The notes under the pieces: model-generated
Told to the model about the DNA's origin: nothing
What the model saw: the letters and a program-made list of their open reading frames with translations, nothing else
The model's database searches: none
Shown: positions 1 through 9,054 of the stretch, one piece after another
Layout: each line of letters begins with the position of its first letter
Position numbering within the stretch: the stretch's first letter is position 1
Assembly (NCBI RefSeq): GCF_001887355.1
Contig: NZ_MPIN01000008.1
Span: 361,935 to 425,934, forward strand
DNA: 64,000 nt
Reading direction: 5' to 3'
DNA from: Cystobacter ferrugineus
Lineage (GTDB): Bacteria; Myxococcota; Myxococcia; Myxococcales; Myxococcaceae
Program-made: the position numbers and the translations under genes

Positions 1-521
1 ACGAGTCCCGTGCACTCACCCGCGACGCACACCTGGCCCGCCGAGCAGGCGGTGCCGCACGCGCCGCAGTTATTGACGTCCTGCTGCAGGTCGAAGCCCT
101 CGTCCGTCACGCCGTCGCAGTTGTCGTCGACGCGGTTGCACTGCTCCTCGGTGGGCAGGACCTCGCCCTCGCACTGCTGCTCGTTGTTGGCGCCACACTT
201 GGACGTGCCGGCCTTGCAGAGCCCCTTGCCCTCGGTGCCCTCGGGGCCGCTGTAGCAGGTCGCGGACAGATCGTCCTTCTTGCCATTGCAGTCGTCATCG
301 ACGCCATTGCACACCTCGGTGGCGTCGGCGGAGAGCTTGCAGCAGTAGCCACTCAGGCCCTCCCGGGGCGCGCACTTCTCCCCGGCCAGGGCGCAATCCT
401 CATCCGAGGCGCAGCTGAAGATGGTGCCATCCGGAAGCTCCGGCACCCAACACGCCGAGGCTCCCACGGCCATCACCAGGCCGCACCCGAGCGCGCACAC
501 GAGAGAAGAAATCGACTTCAT
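1..521 (-). CDS. MopE-like secreted lipoprotein, C-terminus beyond the window
   Basis: The frame starts at ATG 521 and is open to the window edge, so the C-terminus is missing. The N-terminus has a short basic head, a hydrophobic stretch and a Cys in 'VGASACW', a lipoprotein-type signal. A Cys-rich segment then carries two copies of the CNGxDDDCxG type, 'CNGVDDDCNGKKDD' and 'CNRVDDNCDGVTDE', which is the putative metal-binding motif of MopE-like proteins common in delta-proteobacteria. It starts 2 bp after the stop of the upstream PEGA gene, so the two are probably co-transcribed and both act in the envelope. The metal and the function are unknown. Confidence 0.75.
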   Translation of the reverse strand, partial: MKSISSLVCALGCGLVMAVGASACWVPELPDGTIFSCASDEDCALAGEKCAPREGLSGYCCKLSADATEVCNGVDDDCNGKKDDLSATCYSGPEGTEGKGLCKAGTSKCGANNEQQCEGEVLPTEEQCNRVDDNCDGVTDEGFDLQQDVNNCGACGTACSAGQVCVAGECTGL

Positions 522-523
522 GA

Positions 524-1762
524 TCAGAAGCTCCCACCAACCACGAGATGAAGGGCCATGTCACCGCGCCCCGAGCCGCCCGTTCCACTGGCCACCGGGG
601 AAGACGCCGGCGCGGAACGCTGCGGCACGATGATGAGCCAGGCCAGGCTGCCGGCCGCCACCGCGCCTCCGCCCGCCATGAGGGCCGTGGAGATCAGCGC
701 GTTCTGCCGGAGGGACTCGTAGTCACGCCGGTTGATGTCCACCACGCCCTGCCTGTCGATCCTCAGCGTCCGCTCCCGCAGGGGCAGGCCCATCGCCACG
801 CCCGCGCCCACCGCCGCCAGTCCCAGCACCGTGGTGTAGAGGGCGGGACGGCTGAAGATGGTGGGCTTCGAGGGGCCGCTCGACTTCTTCTTCGCCGGCG
901 TGCGCTCGTCCAGCTCCGCCAGCGGGCTCTCCGGCGCGGCGCCACTGAACTCCAGCCGCACGGAGAGCTCCTTCGTCTCGCCCGGGGTGAGCGTCACCGT
1001 CTTCGTATAGGTGTTGTAGTCGTCCGCCTCCACCACGATCTGATTGTCCCCGGGCGGCAGCTTCGCTTCCACCGTGCCCACGCCCAGCACGCGCGAGCCC
1101 ACGCGCACCACCGCGCGCGACACGTTGCACGCCACCTTGAGCATCGCGCGGGGCCTGGCCAGGGCCGTCACCCGCTTGGCCAGCGTCTCGCCCGCCTCGC
1201 GGATGAAGGTGCTGTCCGTCGGCTTGCGGCCCGTCACCACGTCCGTCTCCACCACGCCCTTATCCCGGTCGAACGTCCACAACCGCAGCGTCCAGCCCTC
1301 GTCCTCCAGCGACAGGCGCGCGGTGGTGAGCAGGTCCGCGTCCAGCGTGTCCGCCGCGCCGCTCAGGCACGAGGCCTCCGCGCAGCGCAGCGCGGTCGCG
1401 TAGTCATTGCCGAGCTGCTGGCGGGCCTCGGCCGAAGTCGCCGCGCGCACCACCTTGCCCGTGCGGAACGCCGCGCCCTGCAGCCACCCCACCCACCTCT
1501 TGGCGGCCGCGGCGCCGGCACGCTCGGGCGTGTCCAGACCCACGAGCGCGAAGCGCGGCACGAGATCCGCCCCGGGACCCGAGCTGAGATCCAGCCCCAT
1601 GGAACCATCCGGAGACGCTTCCTCGGAGGACTCCTCGGTCTGCTCATTGGACTGCTGGGCATTGGGGTCCGAGGAGAGATCCAACCCGAAACCACCCTGG
1701 GCCCTGGCCGGACCGGAGGCCAGCGCGAGCAGGACGGCGGCGACGACGAAAGGGTTACGCAT
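524..1762 (-). CDS. Exported PEGA-domain protein
   Basis: 412 residues beginning with a Sec signal peptide ending near 'ARAQ'. A low-complexity acidic linker (residues ~25-60, repeating 'GLDLSS') is followed by a domain of ~150 residues with no family I recognise. A PEGA domain lies at about 205-270 (strands around 'PPGDNQIVVEADDYNTY'). A charged linker and one hydrophobic segment ('LYTTVLGLAAVGAGVAMGL') follow, with a second hydrophobic stretch near the C-terminus. PEGA domains are surface or periplasmic modules frequent in myxobacteria. It sits immediately upstream of the MopE-like lipoprotein gene in the same direction. The specific role is unknown. Confidence 0.8.
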   Translation of the reverse strand: MRNPFVVAAVLLALASGPARAQGGFGLDLSSDPNAQQSNEQTEESSEEASPDGSMGLDLSSGPGADLVPRFALVGLDTPERAGAAAAKRWVGWLQGAAFRTGKVVRAATSAEARQQLGNDYATALRCAEASCLSGAADTLDADLLTTARLSLEDEGWTLRLWTFDRDKGVVETDVVTGRKPTDSTFIREAGETLAKRVTALARPRAMLKVACNVSRAVVRVGSRVLGVGTVEAKLPPGDNQIVVEADDYNTYTKTVTLTPGETKELSVRLEFSGAAPESPLAELDERTPAKKKSSGPSKPTIFSRPALYTTVLGLAAVGAGVAMGLPLRERTLRIDRQGVVDINRRDYESLRQNALISTALMAGGGAVAAGSLAWLIIVPQRSAPASSPVASGTGGSGRGDMALHLVVGGSF

Positions 1763-1810
1763 GGGCTCCGTTCTACCCTGAACAGAGCCCGTTGCGGAGC
1801 ACTCCGCGCG

Positions 1811-2974
1811 TCACGCCCCGCGCGAGGCCAGATAGCGCGCCAGGGCCTGTGCCTTGGGCACCAACGTTTCCACCTCGATGAATTCCTCCACCGTATGGAA
1901 ACCCTTGCCCCGGGGGCCGAGCCCATCGATGGAGGGAATGCCCATGGCGGACGAGGTGCTGGCGTCCGAGCCGCCGCCCACCAGGGGGGATTCACCTCGG
2001 CCCAGCCCCGAGGCATGGGCACATGCTCCATACGCCTCCATCAGCGCCACCGAGGCCTCGGTACGCTCCAGGGGCTCGCGCGACACGCCTCCTTCCACCT
2101 CGATGCGGGTACCAGACACCCCCGCCGCTGCTTCCTCGGCCGCCTGGTGGAAGCGCCGCACCAGCGCCTCGCCATCCGCGCGGGTACAGAAGCGCAGATC
2201 CACCTCCGCCACCGCATGATCCGGCACGGTGTTCTTGCCCTGTCCCCCCGTCACCTTGCCCACGTTGACGGTGAGGCCGCGCGGGTAGTCGGTGAGCTGC
2301 TGCACCCGATCCACGAAGCGGGCGATGGCCCAGAGCGCATTGGCGCCCTCGTGGTGGGCGTTGCCCGCGTGGGCCGCCTTGCCGCGCGCCGTCGCCACCG
2401 CCATGCCCGTGCCCTTGCGCCGGGTGATGATGGCGTCCCCGGCCCGGCCGGACTCGAAGACGAGACAGGCCTCGGCCCCGGCGATGGCCTTCTGGATGAC
2501 GCCCATGCCCTCGGGGGAACCCACCTCCTCGTCCGACACCACCACCAGACGCAACGGGGGCAGCCGCGCCAGGCCTCCCGTCGCCGCGAGCGCCTTGAGC
2601 GCCCAGGCGATGACGACGAGCCCTCCCTTCATGTCCAGCACGCCCGGGCCGCGCCGCAGCGAGCCCTCGCGCCGGTAACCCTCGAACTTCCCGGGGGGAA
2701 AGACCGTGTCCAGGTGTCCCACGAGCGCCAGCGGCCGGGCTCCCGGCCTTCCCTCGGAGCGGAAGACGAGATGGTCCGCGTAGCGCTGGCTGGGCACCAC
2801 CTCCGCCACCAGCCCGGGGATGGCGAGCTGCTCGCGCAGCAGGGCTCCCACCCGGCGCCCGCCCTCCGGATTCTCCGTCCAGGAGTTCACCTCGACCAGG
2901 GCGGCGAGCGCCTCCTCCATCTCGCCCAGCCTTCCCACCAGCCAGTCAGCCGCTGCTTGACCACCCTCGTGCAT
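1811..2974 (-). CDS. M20 family metallopeptidase (carboxypeptidase G2-like)
   Basis: 387 residues if ATG 2974 is used; it is preceded by a strong ribosome site (AAGGAGGTG), so the longer frame is not needed. M20 zinc ligands are all visible: His87 and Asp89 in 'GHLDTV', Asp114 in 'GVLDMKGG', catalytic Glu149/150 in 'SDEEVGS', Glu174 in 'FESGR' and His360 in 'GFHTVEEF'. The middle (about 180-290) is the lid/dimerisation domain with 'GKAAHAGNAHHEGAN'. No signal peptide is seen, so it is probably cytoplasmic. The family hydrolyses C-terminal amino acids, often glutamate from folate-type substrates, but the substrate here is not shown by the sequence. Confidence 0.88.
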   Translation of the reverse strand: MHEGGQAAADWLVGRLGEMEEALAALVEVNSWTENPEGGRRVGALLREQLAIPGLVAEVVPSQRYADHLVFRSEGRPGARPLALVGHLDTVFPPGKFEGYRREGSLRRGPGVLDMKGGLVVIAWALKALAATGGLARLPPLRLVVVSDEEVGSPEGMGVIQKAIAGAEACLVFESGRAGDAIITRRKGTGMAVATARGKAAHAGNAHHEGANALWAIARFVDRVQQLTDYPRGLTVNVGKVTGGQGKNTVPDHAVAEVDLRFCTRADGEALVRRFHQAAEEAAAGVSGTRIEVEGGVSREPLERTEASVALMEAYGACAHASGLGRGESPLVGGGSDASTSSAMGIPSIDGLGPRGKGFHTVEEFIEVETLVPKAQALARYLASRGA

Positions 2975-3181
2975 CACCGCACCTCCTTCTGCCCCGGGAA
3001 CATCCCTCCCGGGACGCGCCCACGCCAGCACCTCGCCACGTCCCGGTCACCTGAACGACGCTCGAACACCGCACCCCTCCCCGCCTGCCCGCCGGGCCTC
3101 CCGGCGCGCGCCATCCCCCTGGTCTGGGGGTGCTTGCCGGGAACCCGGATGCTTCGCACCTCAAGCACAGGAGGAAGCACA

Positions 3182-3616
3182 ATGGCTGACGCGCTGTGGA
3201 TTCTGGTGGCCAATGCAAGCCGGGCCAGGCTCTTCTCGACGGACGAGCGGGCCGAGAAGTGGGACCTGCGTGAGGAATTCTTTCACGAGGAAAGCCGTCA
3301 ACGCTCCACCGAACTGCTCGAGCAACCCGACAACCCCAACGCGGGCCACCTGAGCAAGCCCACATCCGAGAACCAACCCGATGCGCGCCAGCAACTGGAG
3401 CACGGCCGCTTCGCCAGGCAGCTCGCCGAGCGGCTCGAGCGCGGCATCAATGACCGGGCCTTCGACCGGGTGGTCATCGCCGCGCCTCCGGAGTTCCTGG
3501 GCATGCTGCGCAAGGCCATCAGCCCCCGGGTCCAGCAGCGGCTGATGCTCGACATGCGGGCGGACTACACGCAGGTGCCCATCAAGGATCTGCCCGAGCG
3601 CATCCCCCTCACCTAG
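3182..3616 (+). CDS. Host attachment family protein (eRF1-like fold)
   Basis: 144 residues from ATG 3182, seven bases after an AGGAGG site. The start 'ADALWILVANASRARLF' and the later 'FDRVVIAAPPEFLGMLRK' are hallmarks of the 'protein required for attachment to host cells' family, related to the archaeo-eukaryotic release factor fold. Despite the name, the family occurs in many free-living bacteria and its biochemical role is unclear. It is divergent from the M20 peptidase gene, with about 207 bp between the two starts that must carry both promoters. Confidence 0.8.
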   Translation: MADALWILVANASRARLFSTDERAEKWDLREEFFHEESRQRSTELLEQPDNPNAGHLSKPTSENQPDARQQLEHGRFARQLAERLERGINDRAFDRVVIAAPPEFLGMLRKAISPRVQQRLMLDMRADYTQVPIKDLPERIPLT

Positions 3617-3826
3617 CAGGACAGGCAACCGGGTGGCACCCACCGGGACAGGGGCCCGGTGGGACGAGGGATTTTCGGAGCTGTCGCGGCTTCGAACCCA
3701 CCTTCCAGGGGGCCGGGGGGTCAACTGGGCAGGAAGGCGGAGCGGACTCCGTGGTACACGGGGAGTGGTGTGTTCCTGGGAGGCCGGAGGCGCCGGCCCC
3801 TTCCCCGCACGAAGGTTCCGAGATTC

Positions 3827-5728
3827 ATGCGAGTTCCCCTGATCGACTCCCTCAACCTCAAACTGCGCGGTCGGCTGACTTTATACGTCACCCTGCTGGC
3901 CCTCATCCCCCTTGGCGTGACCTCCCTGGGAGGGCTGCTCGCCACCCAGTGGGTGATCAAGGCGCAGGTGCACGAGATGCTGCGCATCGAGGCCGAGGGG
4001 CTGAAGGATCTGGTCGAGGCGGCCCTGGTGGAGCGAGAGGCGAGCGTGCGCAGTTGGGCCGAGGACGCGCTGATACGCGAGGCGCTGCTCACGAGCAGGC
4101 CCGAGCAGAGCGACGAGGTGCTCTCCCGTCTGCAATCGCACTACAACACCTTCGCGGGACTGGTGCTCTTCACCGACGAGGGCCGCGCGGTGTCCGCGAA
4201 CATGTCGGCGCTGCGCGACTCGTTCCAGGGCCAGGACGAGGCCGTGCGCGAGTCCGTCTGGTTCAGGGCCGCCCAGCAGGGCCAGTTCACCAGCTCGACG
4301 CTCACGCGGGAGGATCCCATCTTCGGCATGCCGGTGCTGCACCTGGCGGCGCCCGTGCTGGACCCGAGCAATGGACGCCGGCTGGGCGTGCTGCTCGCGG
4401 CGTATGACTGGGGACAGGTGGGCGAGGTGGTGAAGGCGGCGCTGGCGCGCGCCCGCGCTCGCAAGAACAACAGCTTCACCCTGGAGGTGCGCTCCGCCTC
4501 GGGCACCGTGTTGTTCAACTCGCGAGGCCAGACGGCCTGGAACGTGCCGGATGCGGTCACCGCCGAGGCCATCAATGACGATTGGCTCCGGGACGTGGGG
4601 GACGGCTGGCACTTCGTGGCGATGTCGGATCCCGCGGAGGTCTACGCCCCGGTCATCTGGATGCGTTGGGTCTTCCTGGTGAACCTGCTCGTCGTCGGCG
4701 CGCTCGTGAGCGTGTGCGCGTTCCTGCTCGGCCGCACCATCACCCGGCCCATCGTCAAGCTCCACCAGGTGGTGCGCCACATCGTGCGCACGGGAGACCT
4801 CGCCCAGAAGCCCGAGGTGCACTCGCGCGACGAGGTGGGCGAGCTGGCCGAGTCCTTCCTGGAGATGGTGGAGAAGCTGCGCGCGACGACGGACAGCCTC
4901 CAGCGGGGCACGCGCGTGCTCACCGACACCGTGGCCGAGCTGACGCGCGCCGCCGAACAGGAGGAGAGCAACATCACCCGCCAGGCGGCGGCGCTGCAGC
5001 AGACCCAGGTGACGGCCCAGGAAATCAAGCAGACGTCGCTCTTGGCCGCGGAGCGGGCCGGGGCGGTGCTCCAGGTGGCCACGCGCGCCGAGGAGCTGGG
5101 CAGGGGCGGCGTGCGCGCCCTCACCGAGAGCATGAGCGGCTTTCAGACCCTGCGCGAGCAGGTCGACGAGATGTCGGTGCAGATCGGCCAGCTCAACGAG
5201 CGCGCCCAGCGCATCGGCGGCATCACCCTGACGGTCAAGGGGCTCGCGGATCGCTCCAACATGCTCGCGCTCAACGCGGCCATCGAGGCGGTGCGCTCCG
5301 GCGAGCACGGCAAGGGCTTTGGCATCGTGGCCAAGGAGATCCGCACGCTGGCCAACCAGTCCATCCACTCCACCGAGCAGGTGGGCTCGCTCCTGGAGGA
5401 CATCACCCAGTCCATCCTCAAGACGGTGGAGCTGAGCGAGCAGGGCCAGAAGCGCATGGACAGCGGCCTCGCCCAGGTGCGCAGCAGTGGCGACAGCATC
5501 CAGGCCCTCAGCGGCATCGTGCAGGACAACATGACGGCCGTGCGGCAGATCGCCAGCGCCGTGAATCAGCAGAACGCGGGCATCCAGGAGATCTTCAACG
5601 CGCTCACGGACATGTCCAGCCTGATGCACGAGACCATGGTGGGCCTCCAGGCCACCCAGCGCGTTACGGGCGAGCTGCGCGACGTGGCCCAGCAGATGGA
5701 GAAGGTGGCGAGCAGCTACCGCGTGTAG
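3827..5728 (+). CDS. Methyl-accepting chemotaxis protein
   Basis: 633 residues from ATG 3827; an in-frame extension back to 3659 lacks membrane-protein character. Order: TM1 (~18-40), a periplasmic Cache-like sensor (~45-270), TM2 (~279-301) ending in 'LGRTITRPI', a HAMP domain (~300-355), a coiled coil and the methyl-accepting signalling domain with the conserved hairpin tip 'EHGKGFGIVAKEIRTLAN' (~493-510). The Glu/Gln-rich flanks around 'LNAAIEAVRSGEHGKG' suggest methylation helices. It is an orphan receptor with no che genes nearby, so it must couple to an array encoded elsewhere. The ligand is unknown. Confidence 0.92.
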   Translation: MRVPLIDSLNLKLRGRLTLYVTLLALIPLGVTSLGGLLATQWVIKAQVHEMLRIEAEGLKDLVEAALVEREASVRSWAEDALIREALLTSRPEQSDEVLSRLQSHYNTFAGLVLFTDEGRAVSANMSALRDSFQGQDEAVRESVWFRAAQQGQFTSSTLTREDPIFGMPVLHLAAPVLDPSNGRRLGVLLAAYDWGQVGEVVKAALARARARKNNSFTLEVRSASGTVLFNSRGQTAWNVPDAVTAEAINDDWLRDVGDGWHFVAMSDPAEVYAPVIWMRWVFLVNLLVVGALVSVCAFLLGRTITRPIVKLHQVVRHIVRTGDLAQKPEVHSRDEVGELAESFLEMVEKLRATTDSLQRGTRVLTDTVAELTRAAEQEESNITRQAAALQQTQVTAQEIKQTSLLAAERAGAVLQVATRAEELGRGGVRALTESMSGFQTLREQVDEMSVQIGQLNERAQRIGGITLTVKGLADRSNMLALNAAIEAVRSGEHGKGFGIVAKEIRTLANQSIHSTEQVGSLLEDITQSILKTVELSEQGQKRMDSGLAQVRSSGDSIQALSGIVQDNMTAVRQIASAVNQQNAGIQEIFNALTDMSSLMHETMVGLQATQRVTGELRDVAQQMEKVASSYRV

Positions 5729-5753
5729 CCGCCGCGATGGTACGAGGGAGGCC

Positions 5754-6356
5754 ATGTCCCCTCGCCTCCACGCGGTCATCCTGGATCTCGGCAACGTCCT
5801 CGCCTTCCACGACAACGCCCTGCTCTTCCGGCGCCTGGGAGAGCGAGCGGGGCTGGATGCCCAGGAGGCCGAGCGTCGGCTGTCCGGCGCGGGCTGGACG
5901 GCGGCCAACCGGGGGCAGCTCGACGCCGAGGGCATCCGGAGCGACGTGTGCGGGGCGCTCGGGGTGGACCTGTCCATGGACGAGTTCAACGCCCTGTGGA
6001 ACTGCCACTTCACGATTCACGAGGCGGTGCTGCCCCGGGTGGAGGGGCTCGTGGGGCGGGTGAAGCTGGTGTTGCTGTCCAACACCAACGTGCTGCACGT
6101 GGAGTGGCTGCGGCCCCGGCTGCCCATCCTCGAGCGGTTCGACCACCTGGTGCTGAGCTGCGAGGTGGGGCTCGTGAAGCCCGAGCCCGCCATCTACCAG
6201 GAGGCCCTGCGGCACGCGGGTTGCGCGCCCGAGGAGGCCGCCTTCTTCGACGACGTGCCCGCGTATGTCGAGGCCTCGAACGCCGTGGGCCTCAGGGGCC
6301 ACGTCTTCACCACCGCCGCCGCCTTCGACGCGCAGCTCCGGGCGCTCGGGTTGTAG
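5754..6356 (+). CDS. HAD family hydrolase (subfamily IA-like)
   Basis: 200 residues, starting 25 bp after the chemoreceptor stop. HAD motif I is 'LDLGNVLAF' with nucleophile Asp11; the usual second Asp is Gly, as in the YihX/epoxide-hydrolase-like branch. Motif II is 'LLSNTN', motif III Lys lies in 'GLVKPEP', and motif IV is 'FFDDVPAYVEAS'. The helical cap is inserted after motif I. These are soluble phosphatases, often acting on sugar phosphates or FMN. The second-Asp change is normal in this branch but leaves the true substrate class open. Confidence 0.88.
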   Translation: MSPRLHAVILDLGNVLAFHDNALLFRRLGERAGLDAQEAERRLSGAGWTAANRGQLDAEGIRSDVCGALGVDLSMDEFNALWNCHFTIHEAVLPRVEGLVGRVKLVLLSNTNVLHVEWLRPRLPILERFDHLVLSCEVGLVKPEPAIYQEALRHAGCAPEEAAFFDDVPAYVEASNAVGLRGHVFTTAAAFDAQLRALGL

Positions 6357-6362
6357 CGGGCA

Positions 6363-7013
6363 CTACTTCGCGTAGCGCGCCAGGGGCGGCTCGTGACGGG
6401 CGGCCTCCGTCCAGGCCTTCATCGCCGGCAGGGCGAGCACCGCGTCCCGGTAGGCGGCGCACACCGCGTCCAGTTCCACCGCATAGGTGACGAAGCGCGT
6501 GACGACGGGCGCGTAGAAGGCATCCGCGATGCTGAAGGCCCCGAAGAGGAACGGCCCGCCCTGTCCGAAGCGCGAGCGGCAGTCCTGCCAGAGCGAGGTG
6601 ATGCGCGCGATGTCCTCGGCGACGCCCGGGGCGCGACCCTGTCCCGGCTTGCGAGCGCTGATGTCCATGGTCATGTGGGTGCGCAGCGTGACGAACCCCG
6701 AGTGCATCTCCGCGGTGACGGCGCGCGCCACGGCCCGCGCCTCGCGCGCCTGGGGCCACAACCGCGCCTCCGGGAACTGCTCCGCGAGGTACTCGCAGAT
6801 GGCCAGGGAATCCCAGATCATCAACTCGCCATGCTGGAGCGCCGGCACCCGCCCGCTGGGCGAGTACTTCGCGATGTTGCTGGCCGTGTCCGGCTGGTCC
6901 AGGGGGATCACCACCTCGCGGAAGGGCTGCCCGGTGTGGGCGAGCGCGAGATAGGGCCGCAACGACCAGGAGGAGTAGTTCTTCGAGGCGACGACGAGGG
7001 TGAGCGCAGTCAT
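6363..7013 (-). CDS. Glutathione S-transferase family protein
   Basis: 216 residues from ATG 7013. The thioredoxin-like N-domain begins 'LTLVVASKNYSSWSLRPY', whose serine-rich turn holds the catalytic residue in this GST subgroup. It continues with the glutathione-binding 'GRVPALQHGELMIWDSLAI', where the Asp-Ser contacts the gamma-glutamyl group. The C-terminal helical domain spans ~90-216. It is convergent with the HAD gene, with 6 bp between stop codons. The physiological substrate is unknown. Confidence 0.88.
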   Translation of the reverse strand: MTALTLVVASKNYSSWSLRPYLALAHTGQPFREVVIPLDQPDTASNIAKYSPSGRVPALQHGELMIWDSLAICEYLAEQFPEARLWPQAREARAVARAVTAEMHSGFVTLRTHMTMDISARKPGQGRAPGVAEDIARITSLWQDCRSRFGQGGPFLFGAFSIADAFYAPVVTRFVTYAVELDAVCAAYRDAVLALPAMKAWTEAARHEPPLARYAK

Positions 7014-7053
7014 GGGGGCGCACCTTAGCGCCCCCGTCGCCTCACGCGGGGGC

Positions 7054-7656
7054 TCAGCTTCGGGCGCGGCTGGGCAGGAGCCCACGCAGACGCGCCACCC
7101 ACGAGCGCGGGCGGCGCACGGGCGGATCAATCCGGTAGACGGGCACCGGCAGGCGGATCTTCTTCAAGTCGCTGCGGCCCAGGCGCACCATGGAGGCCTC
7201 GACCTGGAGGCCGCGCATCTGCCGCGCCACCGGCTCACTGACGTAGAGGGTTCCGGGCCGCGCGAGCGACTCCAGGCGGGCGGCCAGGTTGACGCCCTCG
7301 CCGAACACGTCTCCATCCTGGTGCACCACCGAGCCCAGGTGGATGCCGATGCGCAGCTGCACCCGGCGCTCGTCCGGCACGCACTCGTTGCGAGCGTTCA
7401 GCGCCGACTGCAACTCCAGCGCGCAGACCACCGCCGGAAGCGCGTCATCGAACTCGACGAGGAAACCATCCTCCAGCCGCTTGATCTCCCGTCCGCCATG
7501 GCCAGACAGCAGACCGCGCACGAGCCGGCCATGTTCCTCGCGCAATTCGTTGTTGAGCGACTCGTCGCGGCGAGCCTCGGTGCTCAGCTCCACCATGTCC
7601 GTGAACATGATGGCCGCGATCTTGGGGGGTTCCGCTTGTTCTGACTCCACCAGCAT
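7054..7656 (-). CDS. Adenylate/guanylate cyclase (class III) domain protein
   Basis: 200 residues that are essentially one class III cyclase homology domain with a short basic C-tail. Visible: first metal Asp20 in 'IMFTDMVELS', Lys59 in 'EIKRLEDGF' as the candidate adenine-selecting lysine, second metal Asp63, and transition-state Asn123 and Arg127 in 'EGVNLAARLES'. The Gly normally before the second metal Asp is Glu62, a substitution seen in divergent members. There is no sensor domain or membrane segment, so regulation must come from partners or dimerisation. Product is probably cAMP, but activity is unproven. Confidence 0.82.
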   Translation of the reverse strand: MLVESEQAEPPKIAAIMFTDMVELSTEARRDESLNNELREEHGRLVRGLLSGHGGREIKRLEDGFLVEFDDALPAVVCALELQSALNARNECVPDERRVQLRIGIHLGSVVHQDGDVFGEGVNLAARLESLARPGTLYVSEPVARQMRGLQVEASMVRLGRSDLKKIRLPVPVYRIDPPVRRPRSWVARLRGLLPSRARS

Positions 7657-7932
7657 CCGCGTATCTCCCTCCCCCCCGAGTCGGCGAATGTTACTTCAAG
7701 AACACTCGCCTGCATCCACCGGCACTCCTCCGACGAGCGAGCCCCGGAGCCTGCCCATCACGGCCGGAACGGTGCGAGCCCGTCCCGCCTGCAACCCACC
7801 TTTCGAGTACGATGAAGCTAGCCCATCCCCCGCGCGAGCAACAACCGGGGGACCGCACCTGGAGTGGGAAGCCGTCGAAGACGTGACAACCCGCGTCACG
7901 TGCATCCACCTGTTACTGTTGAGCCTCCCACC

Positions 7933-8346
7933 ATGTCCGCTCCCGAGAGCCCCCAGGACGACCGGACCCCACCGTGGACGCCCATGCTGCTCGCACTGGG
8001 CGTGTTGTTGATGGCCACCGCGGCGCGTCATGAACGGGGAGTGTTGGCGGCACTCGCAACGCTCGTCCTGGTGCCCAGCTTGTGGCGGGTGCTCACCCGC
8101 CGGTGGGTGCGCGGGGATGTGGTGCGCGGGCTGGGGATGGGGTTCATCGCGAGCCATGCGCCGCTGCTGCTGGGCGCGTGCACCACGCTCGGCCGGCCCG
8201 AGTGCCGCATCCACCTGTGCATGGAGGGAGTGTTCGCGGGAGTACCTTATGTGCCCTGGGCGGGCGTGCTCGGCACCCTGCTCTATTGGGCCTGGAGCGC
8301 GCCACCTCCGGAGCCGCGGGATCCGCCGATGCTCCCGCCGGACTGA
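7933..8346 (+). CDS. Small membrane protein of unknown function
   Basis: 137 residues from ATG 7933. The first ~17 residues are polar and Pro-rich. Three hydrophobic stretches follow (around 'MLLALGVLLMATAA', 'GVLAALATLVLVPSLWRVL' and 'GVLGTLLYWAWSA'), with a Cys-containing segment 'CTTLGRPECRIHLCMEGVF' between the second and third. The Cys cluster may be extracytoplasmic, but topology is a guess. It is divergent from the cyclase gene and followed 37 bp later by another unknown gene in the same direction. Confidence 0.6.
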   Translation: MSAPESPQDDRTPPWTPMLLALGVLLMATAARHERGVLAALATLVLVPSLWRVLTRRWVRGDVVRGLGMGFIASHAPLLLGACTTLGRPECRIHLCMEGVFAGVPYVPWAGVLGTLLYWAWSAPPPEPRDPPMLPPD

Positions 8347-8383
8347 GCATCGCTCAGAGTCGCTCCTTGGGTACGTTATCCCG

Positions 8384-8950
8384 ATGGGCGTCGAACACAG
8401 CACTTCCCGCTACAGCATCCAGCAAGGCCGAGCCCCGGGGTGCATCCCTGACGGAGAAGCACAGGAAGACGCTCACCTCCATTGGTTGGGAGGCACGCCA
8501 GGAAACGCACTGGAGAGCCGGTGGATCTTCAACCTCTCGCGAGGTAGCGAGCGCCTGTGGCGCACCGCCGTCCTCTTCGACCCCGGCGGCCCCTTCGTCA
8601 CGAGCCTCCTCTGGGAAGAAGCGGGGGTCGTGCTCTTCGGCGGAGGCACGACCGTCTTCGCGGTCGAACTGATGGATGGCACCGAGCGTCTCCGCCGTCA
8701 GGTCGACATGTACTTTGGATCTTTCGAACTCGATCCCGAGCACGAGCACCTGTACGTGCTCGGAGGCAGGGACATCCAGAAGTTCGATCGTGACTTGCGC
8801 TGGCAATGGAGCAGCGCCCCCATCGCCGTGGATGGCATTACGATGACAGGATTCTCGGGACAGTGGCTGCACGTCTCAGCGGAGAGGGATCCTCCCGGCG
8901 GTTGGGTACCCATCACCCTCGACGTGCGCACGGGAAGGACTCCACGCTGA
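8384..8950 (+). CDS. Conserved-looking hypothetical protein, possible beta-propeller fragment
   Basis: 188 residues from ATG 8384; I do not recognise a family. The protein alternates short beta-rich units with aromatic/glycine turns ('LLWEEAGVVLFGGGTTVFAVE', 'LDPEHEHLYVLGGRDIQKFD'), reminiscent of blades in PQQ- or kelch-like propellers, but it is too short for a full propeller. No signal peptide or membrane span. Codon use fits real coding sequence. It probably forms a small operon with the membrane protein before it. Confidence 0.55.
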   Translation: MGVEHSTSRYSIQQGRAPGCIPDGEAQEDAHLHWLGGTPGNALESRWIFNLSRGSERLWRTAVLFDPGGPFVTSLLWEEAGVVLFGGGTTVFAVELMDGTERLRRQVDMYFGSFELDPEHEHLYVLGGRDIQKFDRDLRWQWSSAPIAVDGITMTGFSGQWLHVSAERDPPGGWVPITLDVRTGRTPR

Positions 8951-8964
8951 GCGCGGCACCAAGC

Positions 8965-9004
8965 CCAGTCACCCTCCTATTGGATATGGAGGCGAGGTGA
9001 CTGG
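8965..9004. terminator. Hairpin between convergent genes
   Basis: Arms CCAGTCACC (8965-8973) and GGTGACTGG (8996-9004) are perfectly complementary, with a further CCTCC/GGAGG pairing inside. There is no T-run on either side. It lies between the stop of the 8384 gene and the 3' end of the small minus-strand ORF, so a bidirectional terminator is the simplest reading. Confidence 0.45.
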
Positions 9005-9054
9005 AGGGCCATTGCCTTTCACTTCTTCTCCAGCACGGAGAACGGCGAGTAGTC

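Noticed and set aside
548-3616. A 1022-residue plus-strand open frame
   Set aside because: Only its last ~144 residues (3182-3616) encode a recognisable protein. The rest mirrors genes on the other strand and is Arg/His-rich, the usual artefact of GC-rich antisense frames.
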